The notes under the pieces are model-generated. The model worked only from the letters and a program-made list of their open reading frames with translations, ran no database searches and had not been told where the DNA came from. 24,289 nucleotides of DNA. It comes from CAYFJO01 sp964343305. Lineage in GTDB: Bacteria > Planctomycetota > Planctomycetia > Pirellulales > Pirellulaceae. A program made the position numbers and the translations under genes. The stretch covers positions 1 through 24,289 of the forward strand of contig CAYFJO010000136.1 of assembly GCA_964343305.1 (NCBI GenBank), in the 5' to 3' direction. This document shows, piece after piece, positions 16,931-24,289 of this stretch (position 1 is its first letter; the number at the start of each line of letters is the position of its first letter).

Positions 16931-17692
16931 TCAGAACCCAACGAATGTTTCGAATATAAGGGCAAATCCGTTGTAGGTCCCGTGAACGCCAGCCGCGCAC
17001 ATCAAATAGGGAAACCAGATCGTCAGGTTGGGACGTTTGCGCGACTCGACCGAGTCGTGCCAAATGCGGGCCAATCCCATCGCCGAGAGAATGGTGCAAC
17101 CGACATGAAGCGCGACACACACGGTCCACCGCCAGGCAATGATTTCGACAGACGGGTCGGGAATGTAAATCGTCAAATAAACGAAGTTCTCAATCGCCGC
17201 GAAACCAAATGCTCCGCACGCCAGAGCAATGAAGATCTGCAACCGGGACTGAAACAGATACGGACGTCTTTCGATCGCCCACAAAACGGCTGCCGATTTC
17301 ATGACTTCTTCGGTCAGCGGGCCAATGATCGTCAACATCACGACGCCAATCGTGGAGCCACCGCCGGAACTCATCAATGCGCCCAATACCGCCCACGGCC
17401 CAGCGGCCAACGCCAAACCAATCGTTGTCAGCCAGGAACCGTGTATCGTCGTCTCGTCGATCTTTCGCGAGATCCAATCTTCATAAGTTGGAGCGTCTTC
17501 CGGCGTGGGACCCGCCAAAGGTGGAGAAAGGCCCGGCTCGTCCCACACACTCTGGTCGACGTGTTCCTCTTCGGACGGCGGACGTCCGCTGAGAATCTGG
17601 TCTGCCCTCTCGTCGATCGGATCGGGCGCGAAATCTCCGCCGCGGAGATGCGGTTCGTTGAAAACCGAGGGATCGTTATCCGATGGGCTCAT
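16931..17692 (-). CDS. PrsW family intramembrane metalloprotease
   Basis: A 253-aa protein with a soluble, acidic, Pro-rich N-terminus (~1-80) and then several membrane spans. PrsW motifs are visible: EEVMK (128-132), FAAIEN (164-169), H196 (ALHVGC) and H237 (GVHGTYN). The family includes the protease that starts anti-sigma factor degradation in Bacillus; the target here is unknown. The start chosen is the ATG at 17692, because the longer frame to 17908 would lie inside the upstream YbjQ-like gene and its translation there looks like an out-of-frame shadow. The chosen start overlaps the upstream stop by 17 bp, suggesting coupled translation. It is the last gene of the YbjQ-YbjQ-PrsW set. Confidence 0.85.
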   Translation of the reverse strand: MSPSDNDPSVFNEPHLRGGDFAPDPIDERADQILSGRPPSEEEHVDQSVWDEPGLSPPLAGPTPEDAPTYEDWISRKIDETTIHGSWLTTIGLALAAGPWAVLGALMSSGGGSTIGVVMLTIIGPLTEEVMKSAAVLWAIERRPYLFQSRLQIFIALACGAFGFAAIENFVYLTIYIPDPSVEIIAWRWTVCVALHVGCTILSAMGLARIWHDSVESRKRPNLTIWFPYLMCAAGVHGTYNGFALIFETFVGF

Positions 17693-18164
17693 GGACCTGT
17701 TGCACGTGATAGGCCGTTGCACTGGCGATGATCGCGGCCATGGCCGCACGAGTTTGACTGCTCGTGCCTCCGCCGATGTCCGCGGTTTGCAGGCGTACGT
17801 TGCAGATCGCACTGTATCCGAGTGTTCGTGCTTGTTCGATGACGCGCAAGACGGCTTCGCGCCGCGCGCGTTCCAGCAACGTTTGATAACTTCCCATTTC
17901 CCCACCAAAGAAATTCCGCAGTCCCGCCAAAAACGTTTTCAAATAATCGCTTGCAATCACCACCTCGGCCACGATCATCTGGGGCGGCGATTTGCCCGGC
18001 ACGGCGGCTGGAAAGGTCTTGATTTGCGACTGGACAAAGTCGCGATTCGATTCTTCGCGAAAGGCGATGTCGCGAAAGTGGCCCCGTTCGCGCGAACCGC
18101 CGACGACCAATCCCAACATCATCAGGATAAAAAACATGGCACAACCACAGACAACGCCTTCCAT
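17676..18164 (-). CDS. Membrane-anchored YbjQ-like (UPF0145 / DUF74) protein
   Basis: A 162-aa protein. An N-terminal hydrophobic segment (~4-22, MFFILMMLGLVVGG) is an anchor or signal, followed by a charged linker. Residues ~65-150 match the YbjQ family fold (MIVAEVVIASDY, GLRNFFGGEMGSY, ARREAVLRVIEQARTLGYSAICNVRLQT). The family forms ring-like pentamers and is often annotated 'heavy-metal-binding', but its function is not established. It is a paralogue of the gene 11 bp upstream, with aligned 'GL.N..GGE...Y..LL...RREA' segments. It overlaps the PrsW start by 17 bp. The start is the ATG at 18164, with a weak GGGCGG purine site. It is longer than typical YbjQ proteins because of the anchor. 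Confidence 0.75.
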   Translation of the reverse strand: MEGVVCGCAMFFILMMLGLVVGGSRERGHFRDIAFREESNRDFVQSQIKTFPAAVPGKSPPQMIVAEVVIASDYLKTFLAGLRNFFGGEMGSYQTLLERARREAVLRVIEQARTLGYSAICNVRLQTADIGGGTSSQTRAAMAAIIASATAYHVQQVHEPIG

Positions 18165-18175
18165 CGTACACCGCC

Positions 18176-18565
18176 CTATGCGCTAGCGACTGGTTGAACA
18201 ACGACCGCGGTGCCATAAGCGTACAACTCGGCGGCACCGGATGTGACGGCGCTGGTCGTAAATCGAACATTCACCACCGCGTTGGCACCTAGTTGCTTGG
18301 CTTGCGACAACATGCGTTCCAGCGCCTCGCGTCGCGATTCGGTGAGCAGTTCCGTGTAGCCTTTCAACTCACCGCCGACGAGGTTCTTTAAACCGGCCAT
18401 AATATCGCGTCCGGCGTGTTTGGCCCGCACCGTGTTTCCTTGCACGATGCCTTTGACCTGCGTGACACGGTATCCGGCGACGGTCTCCGTGTTGACGACG
18501 ATCATCACCGGCGGCGATTCGGTGAATTTGTTAGGCGCGCCTGGGGTTTCGTATGGATTGCTCAC
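18176..18565 (-). CDS. YbjQ family protein (UPF0145 / DUF74)
   Basis: A 129-aa protein with a short Pro-rich leader and then a full YbjQ domain from ~21 (MIVVNTETVAGYRVTQVKGIVQGNTV) through GLKNLVGGELKGY, SRREALERMLSQAKQLGANAVVNVRF and a final strand AYGTAVVV. No membrane segment is seen, so it is probably cytosolic. It starts with GTG at 18565, supported by GGAG 7 nt upstream. It is 11 bp upstream of the membrane-anchored paralogue, so the two could form mixed oligomers at the membrane near PrsW (inference). Its biochemical role is not known. Confidence 0.85.
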   Translation of the reverse strand: MSNPYETPGAPNKFTESPPVMIVVNTETVAGYRVTQVKGIVQGNTVRAKHAGRDIMAGLKNLVGGELKGYTELLTESRREALERMLSQAKQLGANAVVNVRFTTSAVTSGAAELYAYGTAVVVQPVASA

Positions 18566-18572
18566 GAATGAT

Positions 18573-18576
18573 CTCC
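18573..18576 (-). promoter_or_regulatory. Ribosome binding site supporting a GTG start
   Basis: On the minus strand GGAG lies 7 nt before the GTG at 18565. This is the best Shine-Dalgarno match in the window, and it justifies the non-ATG start of the YbjQ gene. Confidence 0.6.
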
Positions 18577-18580
18577 AGTA

Positions 18581-18636
18581 GGATGGATTGCTAATCCGTC
18601 CACTTCAACAATGAGGGACGGATTAGCAATCCGTCC
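18581..18636. repeat. Inverted doublet of REP-like units (REPIN-like)
   Basis: Two 21-bp units (18581-18601 and 18616-18636) are inverted copies of each other at 20 of 21 positions and are separated by 14 nt. Each unit is itself a hairpin: the right unit is GGACGGATT, AGC, AATCCGTCC with perfect 9-bp arms; the left has one T/C change. The whole can fold as one long stem or as two small hairpins, the layout of a REP doublet. It lies between the end of the giant gene and the YbjQ gene, both minus, where it could stop or process the long transcript. Confidence 0.8.
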
Positions 18637-18662
18637 AACAGCAAACGACTTGGCAAATTCTA

Positions 18663-21600
18663 TCAAGCCGAGGCGACGAGGGAATACCCCACGAATCGTC
18701 GCCTGCCCATATCGAGTGCATCCTGCATGACATTTGATTGTGCTTCGCCGCTGAATTGATCGTCCCTTCCAAGAACATGACCGATCTCGTGCAATACGAC
18801 CGTCAGCAAATCCATGCGTCCGGCAGCCGCGCTGTCGCCAACGGCCAACAGCCCCTCACTGCCAACCAATCCAAACTCTCCGTTGTCCGCGGGCGTGGCA
18901 TCGACAAACCAGCCGTAGTTCGCGGCATTGCTGTCTATCGTAATAGAATTGCCGATTGTTTGGCCAAGTCGAGCACCCGCCAAATTTGCAATCGACACGT
19001 CAATGCTTGTCAATTGGTGTAATTGGCTCGACGTCAAACCGGTGTTTCGCCAAAGGTCAGTGGCAACCGACACGACTTCCGTCAGGTCGCTCGGCACAAT
19101 CGCCGTCACATGCAGCGAATCATCCGCCCCGCCAAACATCGCCATCAGCGTTGCCTCGCCCGCCCAATTCCCGGCCAGCGGTGTGTCGCCCAAACCGCCA
19201 AACATGTTGACCGTGTCGACCAATGGGCCGTCCCAACCGCCGTTGCCGTTGGTATCTCGAAGGAACATCCCATTGCTGCCACGATGCACACCGATGTCGT
19301 CGCGTCCATCCGCATTCCAATCTCCAATGACAGGCGTATCCGTGACACTACCGAACCCGTCGCTACGGTCGATCACCAAGCCGTCCCATTGGCCATTTCC
19401 GTTTTGGTCGCGCAAGAACTCGCCTGCTCGAAATACGCCGATGTCGTCTCGACCGTCGCCATTCCAATCTCCGGCGATGCCAATATCTGTCGTGTTGCCG
19501 AAGGTGATCAGACGATCGACGAACATGTTCCACTCGCCGTTGCCGTTTTCGTCGAGATGAAACAAGCGGCTCGCGGGCCGGTGGACGCCAATTTCGTCTC
19601 GGCCGTCCCCATTCCAATCGCCGATCACAGGCACGTCGTTCGAGCCGCCAAATTGCGTCGCGCGATCGATTGTGGGACCATCCCACGTTCCGTTGCCATT
19701 CAAGTCCAACAGAAATGTTCCCGTCGCCTGACGGAACAGACCGAGGTCGCTGATGCCGTCGCCGTTCCAATCGCCGATGGCCGGCAAGTCGGTGCTGGCA
19801 CCAAGATTGACAAAGTTGTCGATGCCCAATCCATCGTAATGCCCATTGCCGTTGGCATCGCGATAGAACGAACCGCTGGACGATCGATGCACGCCGATCG
19901 TGTCCGTGGCCGAGACAAGCAACATCGTGCCGCCTTGCGTCCAGGTCTGGAAACGATCGCCGTTAACCGATTGAACACCCGCCGCAGTCCAACCCGCGCC
20001 AATGCGCACATCGTCGTTCGTGTCGCGATGGACGACCAACTGGTTTGCCGCATTTGTGATTGTGTTGACCGAGGCGACGTTCAAAATCAGTGCGTTGGAT
20101 CCGTCGCCACGGAAATCAATTTCCTGCAAATTAGTGGGAAGAACCGCGCCGGCGTCCGTGAAATCGATCATCGACCCGCTTCCACCGAAGCGCAGCGTGT
20201 TCGTGCCCAGTTGGCCGTTGATTTGTGGCAACGTGCTGGCTGTGAAGCCGTCTTCGGCCAGCGTGATGATATTGTCGCCGTTGCCTGAGTTGATCGTGAT
20301 CGTGCCGCTGGGATCGACAAAGTCGGTTTGTTCGCTGTCGGCGCTCGTGATACGCGAGATGCCGTCATTCGCGATGCCGTTGTCGCCCAGTGTGATGTTG
20401 TTGTTCGTATCGTTGAACGAGAATACACGGTCGGTCGCTTGCAACAGATCGATGATCGGTTCAATGCCGATGTAATCGGCGAATTGGCCGTCCAGGCCGA
20501 CTCGGCCATCATTGGCGTTGCGATACGTGTGCTCGATGTTGGTAAACGTGCCACCGGTCAGTTGCAGCGTGTCGTTGTCGTTCGGATTGTGGTCGTTGAA
20601 CAACGTGCCACCGGGAAGCAACGGGCTGCCGTTCGTAAAATCGATTTCCAAAATGTCGTTTCCGCCTGTGCCGCCGATGAAGAGCGATTGAATCGTGTCG
20701 GTGTCGCGGCGGACGATGTCATTTAGTGACGAATCGCGCACAACAATGTCGCCGTTATCGATTGTCAGTGTCTTCGTACCGATCACCTCGGTCAGGTATG
20801 TTGCCAGCGGCCCAAGTGACGGCGTGTCGACCAAGACATCGAACCCGAACGAAAAGTCACCGCCGGCCGTGCCGTTGCCTGACGGGAACGTGCCGCCGAA
20901 CTCGCCGTCAAGTTGATTGCCGCCGCTGTCCGTTAAACTCGCCGCCGGCGCGGTGAATCGATAGTGGTCGCTCGGCAACGGGTCCTGCGTGATGACGCTG
21001 ACCGACTGGTTATCGATGGCAAAGGACAACCGAACGGGCGTGATCGTCACATCGTCGGCCGTGCCAAACGTGTTGTCCGAGCCATCACCGACGATCGTGA
21101 AATCCGCAGGCGACGCGGTGGCTCGATCAAGCGGTTTGCTGGCATCGACTTGGATCGTGTTGACCAGCGTTTGAATTTGCGATCCTACGGCAGGGCTCAC
21201 GCCAACAACCGTTGGCGGTACGGCGCGGTACGTCAAGTTGACCGTCGCCGTGGCCGTGTTGCCTGACGAATCCGTTGCCCGCACGGCCAAAATCATTGGC
21301 TGGCCATCGGGCAAATTGTCGGGAAAGAGCAGATCCATGTCGAATGGGAAACTTGTGTCCGTAGCGATGACGTTGTCCTCTTGCGCCAATAACTCGACGC
21401 GCGCGATCTGCACGTTGTCACTGGCGGCGACGTTGACACCGATGCGTTCTGTTTCCGTGAACAGCGTCCCTCCGATCGCATTGGTGAAACTGACGGTCGG
21501 AGCAACAGTGTCCGCGGTTTGGCCTGGCTCAACAAAACGAATGATGTTCAATTCCCGGCCGCCACCAATGATTCCCAGCGGTCCGTCAATCGCTACAGCA

Positions 21601-24289
21601 GACTGCGAGCCGGCAAAGATCGAATCGGCGTTCACCAGATTGTCGGTGACCGTGGGATCCGAAACATCGAAATGAGCTGCGCGGATATCGGATTGCGTGA
21701 CTACTTGCACGGCCAGCGCATTGCCGCTTCCATCAGAGGCTAACGCTGCGACGTCTTGTGGCGTCTGCGTTCCGACGATCACCATGTTCGCCGGATCGGA
21801 AATGTTAACGGTCACGAATCCAAGCGGTGCGCCGATGCCCGTTTCCACTCCCGCAACGTACAATGTTCCGTCGCCGCCGGATAACCGCGTCGGTCGCAAC
21901 ACAGCAGATCCGCGTCCATTGAGCGGGATCGAATCGAGTGCGGTGATCAGTCCCGAGGCATCCACGCCGTAACTATCGAGGGTCAACTGACCGGTGACGC
22001 CATGTTCCAACAGTACGTAAACCGTGTCGTTGGTGATGAACACATCACGCGCAAGACCTGTGCCAACCAACGAAAGGTTGTTTGTGAATTGCCCGGTCGA
22101 TGCATTTCGCGTTTCGACGTTCCCAGCCGCAACGAAAACAACATGATTGGCCGTCAGAACAGTGCGCGAGTCATCCGCGTCCGGGCGATTCACTTGCAGG
22201 AGTTTTGCCGGCACGGTTGGGTCGGACACGTCGAACAGTTCGATGAACCCGCTTGCCTCGGCCACGGCAACACGATCGCCACGATAGAAGACGCGGTCGG
22301 CCGATCGAGCGGTCTGGATTTGACCAATTTCGTTTGGGCTGGACGGCGCTGAGATGTCAATCACGCGCAGGCCTTGCAAACCGTCGGCTATGTAAACGAG
22401 AGAATCGTTCGCAACCAAATCTTGCGGCGACGTCGCGTTACGAGCGATCACGCCCGTAACGGCCGCCGCTGTCGACGCGGGTTGCAAGCCGAGTTTCAAC
22501 TGGTCGACTTCGTCGCGCGTCGGGGTTTGCAATACGATGTCCAAATCGTCAGGCAAGCCGTTACCGTCGAGGTCGGGCTCGCGTGACTTTTCAAGCACAG
22601 CGGGTGGCAGTTCGAATTCAAAATTGCCAGTTGTCAATTCGGGCACTTCGACATCGATCGTGCCGATCAGACCATTGATTGGCTCAGCGAGTGTCAAGGT
22701 GCCCTGCACGCCTGGGGTGAGTTGCGTTTTGATCTGGCCGATGCCCGACATGAACTGCGTCTCGCCGTTGAACGAATCAAACCTGGCATAGACGCGGTTG
22801 GTGACGTCCGGCGCGATGGTCTTCAACATCGACTCGATTACGCCGCGCGCGTTACCTAGGCGGCCAAGCAGTCCATTGAGGTGATCGAGACTTGATCTGA
22901 AGTGTGACTCGGCCACTTTCGCCTTGAGCAACATTTGTTGTCGAAATGGCTCGTCGATTGTCTGGTTATCCGGGAAAGAACCTATGGCGCGAAGCACCGC
23001 TGTCGATTCCGCCGCACCGAAAAGAAATTCGGACACCGCGCGGTCATACTCTCGAAGATTGACGCTGTTGATAGCATCGATGGCACGACCGAGCTGGGTT
23101 AGCAGAAGGTGGTTCTGGTCGCCCGGTGGATCGCCGATCGCTTCCGTCATACACATCATGCTCCTGCCCAGAGCCTTTAAATGATCTTCCATACTGGTGA
23201 CGGCATTATAAAACGAAAACACAGTTCCCAATGCTCCGATGCGGGCACCCCAGATTTGTGCCGTCCTAGCCGATTGCAAGTCATTGAAGATTTCATTGAA
23301 GGCACTCATTTTCGCAAGGCCCGGCAACTCGGCCGCTTGCGCGGCACGACCGCTGTCACCGGCCAAATCAATTCCCCTGGCGATTTGAGAGGCCTCGCTC
23401 TCTGCCCCTTGACCAATCACCCCTAAGCTGGCTGCCCCCCAGTCCCGCGCCGCAGCCCCAAGATCCGCGCCTGTGGATGCATCATCCAGAACATTGCTAA
23501 GCTGTCCCCCCACTGCATTTACGAGCCCGGCAACGACACCACCCCACCCTGGAAAAAACTGTGTAAAGTCAGTCGTCAGCACCGCAGCATCGACAGCCAC
23601 CCGTGCAGTGCAAAGGAGGACATGATACCAGTCTTTTCGCGCGACATATTGCGCGGCGCGAGCGACTAAAACTTTCGCCTTTCTCGTCCACACATGCCAG
23701 CCTGGGCGAAGAGCGCCTTGTCCCGGATCAGTCGTCAAGGTCTGACCATCTTCCGAAACCGTTCCGGTGGCGACCGGCACGAATTCGCCCGCCGCATGGT
23801 CAAAATCCCATAGCACGGTCTTTTCGCCAGGAGCCAGGTTGTCGACGTTCGGTCCGGTCAATGCAAGCGGGCTGGTGAAAACATCCGCGCCGCCTTGCGT
23901 CTGAATCGTGAGCACCATCGAGGGATTGAAACCGTCGGGAAGCGGCCCAGGCAACCGATCTACGGGAACGCTGTCGAGCAACATCTGTGTGCCGAGCGAA
24001 CCGTCGCGGCGTTGAATCGAACCGGCCGGAACGGTCAGCGACCAACCGGGCAAATTTGGGTTTGTTACGACAGTTGGATTCTGGGCGTCGAGCGTGACAA
24101 AGCTCGACGTCTGCAACAACGGCAAGTAGACCGCATGAGCGAACGTCACGGTCTGTCCGGGAATCGCGTGGATGCCTTCGTCGACGTTCGGATAAAACGT
24201 TCCGGCTGCAGTGGGAATCGTCGTGCCCAGCACATCGATCAACAGGCGGCCACTCGGAACGTTGTCCAACTGGAACCGGCCATCGGTGT
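18663..24289 (-). CDS. Giant surface protein with LVIVD, Ig-like, FG-GAP and matrixin-like domains (5' truncated)
   Basis: At least 1870 aa; the frame stays open to the window edge (TDGRFQLDNVPSG), so the true start lies outside and the TTG at 24269 is not a start. In order: carboxypeptidase-regulatory-like tail and planctomycete surface module (24.28-23.7 kb); an alpha-helical, Ala-rich stretch (~23.69-22.75); a calcium-loop-like DLDGNGLPDDLD (~22.56); LVIVD propeller-type repeats (~22.45-21.54, IADGLQGLRVIDIS); Ig-like domains (~21.51-20.88, DSSGNTATATV); an Asp/Asn-rich beta region (~20.87-19.91); FG-GAP/VCBS-like repeats (19.90-19.16, GDWNGDGRDDIGV); and a matrixin-like C-terminus with HEIGHVLGRDD (HEIGH at 18777-18791) and NVMQD as possible Met-turn. 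The last motif fits a zinc metallopeptidase, HExxHxxGxxD. It is presumably secreted and adhesive or hydrolytic, but no export signal is visible because the N-terminus is missing. Confidence 0.85.
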   Translation of the reverse strand, partial: TDGRFQLDNVPSGRLLIDVLGTTIPTAAGTFYPNVDEGIHAIPGQTVTFAHAVYLPLLQTSSFVTLDAQNPTVVTNPNLPGWSLTVPAGSIQRRDGSLGTQMLLDSVPVDRLPGPLPDGFNPSMVLTIQTQGGADVFTSPLALTGPNVDNLAPGEKTVLWDFDHAAGEFVPVATGTVSEDGQTLTTDPGQGALRPGWHVWTRKAKVLVARAAQYVARKDWYHVLLCTARVAVDAAVLTTDFTQFFPGWGGVVAGLVNAVGGQLSNVLDDASTGADLGAAARDWGAASLGVIGQGAESEASQIARGIDLAGDSGRAAQAAELPGLAKMSAFNEIFNDLQSARTAQIWGARIGALGTVFSFYNAVTSMEDHLKALGRSMMCMTEAIGDPPGDQNHLLLTQLGRAIDAINSVNLREYDRAVSEFLFGAAESTAVLRAIGSFPDNQTIDEPFRQQMLLKAKVAESHFRSSLDHLNGLLGRLGNARGVIESMLKTIAPDVTNRVYARFDSFNGETQFMSGIGQIKTQLTPGVQGTLTLAEPINGLIGTIDVEVPELTTGNFEFELPPAVLEKSREPDLDGNGLPDDLDIVLQTPTRDEVDQLKLGLQPASTAAAVTGVIARNATSPQDLVANDSLVYIADGLQGLRVIDISAPSSPNEIGQIQTARSADRVFYRGDRVAVAEASGFIELFDVSDPTVPAKLLQVNRPDADDSRTVLTANHVVFVAAGNVETRNASTGQFTNNLSLVGTGLARDVFITNDTVYVLLEHGVTGQLTLDSYGVDASGLITALDSIPLNGRGSAVLRPTRLSGGDGTLYVAGVETGIGAPLGFVTVNISDPANMVIVGTQTPQDVAALASDGSGNALAVQVVTQSDIRAAHFDVSDPTVTDNLVNADSIFAGSQSAVAIDGPLGIIGGGRELNIIRFVEPGQTADTVAPTVSFTNAIGGTLFTETERIGVNVAASDNVQIARVELLAQEDNVIATDTSFPFDMDLLFPDNLPDGQPMILAVRATDSSGNTATATVNLTYRAVPPTVVGVSPAVGSQIQTLVNTIQVDASKPLDRATASPADFTIVGDGSDNTFGTADDVTITPVRLSFAIDNQSVSVITQDPLPSDHYRFTAPAASLTDSGGNQLDGEFGGTFPSGNGTAGGDFSFGFDVLVDTPSLGPLATYLTEVIGTKTLTIDNGDIVVRDSSLNDIVRRDTDTIQSLFIGGTGGNDILEIDFTNGSPLLPGGTLFNDHNPNDNDTLQLTGGTFTNIEHTYRNANDGRVGLDGQFADYIGIEPIIDLLQATDRVFSFNDTNNNITLGDNGIANDGISRITSADSEQTDFVDPSGTITINSGNGDNIITLAEDGFTASTLPQINGQLGTNTLRFGGSGSMIDFTDAGAVLPTNLQEIDFRGDGSNALILNVASVNTITNAANQLVVHRDTNDDVRIGAGWTAAGVQSVNGDRFQTWTQGGTMLLVSATDTIGVHRSSSGSFYRDANGNGHYDGLGIDNFVNLGASTDLPAIGDWNGDGISDLGLFRQATGTFLLDLNGNGTWDGPTIDRATQFGGSNDVPVIGDWNGDGRDEIGVHRPASRLFHLDENGNGEWNMFVDRLITFGNTTDIGIAGDWNGDGRDDIGVFRAGEFLRDQNGNGQWDGLVIDRSDGFGSVTDTPVIGDWNADGRDDIGVHRGSNGMFLRDTNGNGGWDGPLVDTVNMFGGLGDTPLAGNWAGEATLMAMFGGADDSLHVTAIVPSDLTEVVSVATDLWRNTGLTSSQLHQLTSIDVSIANLAGARLGQTIGNSITIDSNAANYGWFVDATPADNGEFGLVGSEGLLAVGDSAAAGRMDLLTVVLHEIGHVLGRDDQFSGEAQSNVMQDALDMGRRRFVGYSLVASA
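19158..19899 (-). repeat. Tandem FG-GAP/VCBS-like coding repeats
   Basis: Inside the giant gene about five units of 49-51 codons repeat the pattern 'F..D.NGNG.WDG...DR...FG..TD.PVIGDWNGDGRDDIGVHR'. The sub-string CATTCCAATC recurs at 19313, 19460 and 19610, and GTTCCAATCG at 19763, giving spacings of 147, 150 and 153 nt. The last unit decays to GNWAG (19158-19172). The Asp/Asn-rich loops look like calcium sites of a propeller. Confidence 0.7.

Noticed and set aside
17693..17908. Extended N-terminus of the PrsW gene
   Set aside because: The extra residues lie inside the YbjQ-like gene in another frame and show no homology; the ATG at 17692 is adequate.
19023..20288. 421-aa open frame on the plus strand
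   Set aside because: Antisense to the FG-GAP repeats of the giant gene; its periodicity mirrors those repeats.
24267..24269. TTG as start of the giant protein
   Set aside because: The reading frame continues upstream to the window edge with domain-like sequence, so the gene is truncated by the window.

Overview
The window most resembles a planctomycete chromosome, probably Pirellulales-like. This is inferred from gene content, not from a marker gene. The indicators are a secreted PQQ-propeller/LamG/methyltransferase chimera, a Ser/Thr kinase fused to a tubulin-like domain, an FHA protein with a decayed EAL domain, S1C proteases with N-terminal zinc-ribbon motifs, and a very large surface protein ending in a matrixin-like domain. 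Several TTG/GTG starts and weak Shine-Dalgarno sites fit that group. No rRNA, tRNA, CRISPR array, transposase or integrase was seen.

Layout. (1) 30-4100, minus: exported 1356-aa chimera. (2) 4229-4921, plus: PIG-L-type deacetylase, convergent with (3) 4940-5365, minus: hot-dog thioesterase. Upstream of the thioesterase on the same strand lies (4) 5422-6828: receiver, degenerate GGDEF and CBS pair. (5) 6829-7264: a 436-bp divergent intergenic region holding a long palindrome. (6) 7265-8413 and 8444-11917, plus: a two-gene operon of FHA + decayed EAL, then Ser/Thr kinase + tubulin-like GTPase domain. (7) From 12189 to the right edge every gene is on the minus strand. In transcription order these are a giant surface protein (cut by the window edge), two YbjQ-family proteins, a PrsW-family membrane protease, two paralogous membrane-anchored trypsin-like proteases, and a CPBP-family membrane protease.

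Two themes stand out. The first is signalling in 5.4-11.9 kb: a phosphothreonine reader, a kinase fused to a cytoskeletal-type GTPase domain, and two proteins built on c-di-GMP enzyme folds whose catalytic residues are lost. The likely logic is phosphorylation and protein binding rather than c-di-GMP turnover. The second is membrane and envelope proteolysis in 12.2-18.6 kb: three unrelated protease families (S1C twice, CPBP, PrsW) lie together with two YbjQ-like proteins.

Short palindromic elements occur in several gaps: 7018-7081, 11929-11992, 14875-14895, 16854-16922 and 18581-18636. The elements at 14875 and 18581 share one REP-like unit (GGACGGATT, 3-nt spacer, AATCCGTCC), and the 18581 copy is an inverted doublet. 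All functions are read from sequence motifs; no database search was possible.
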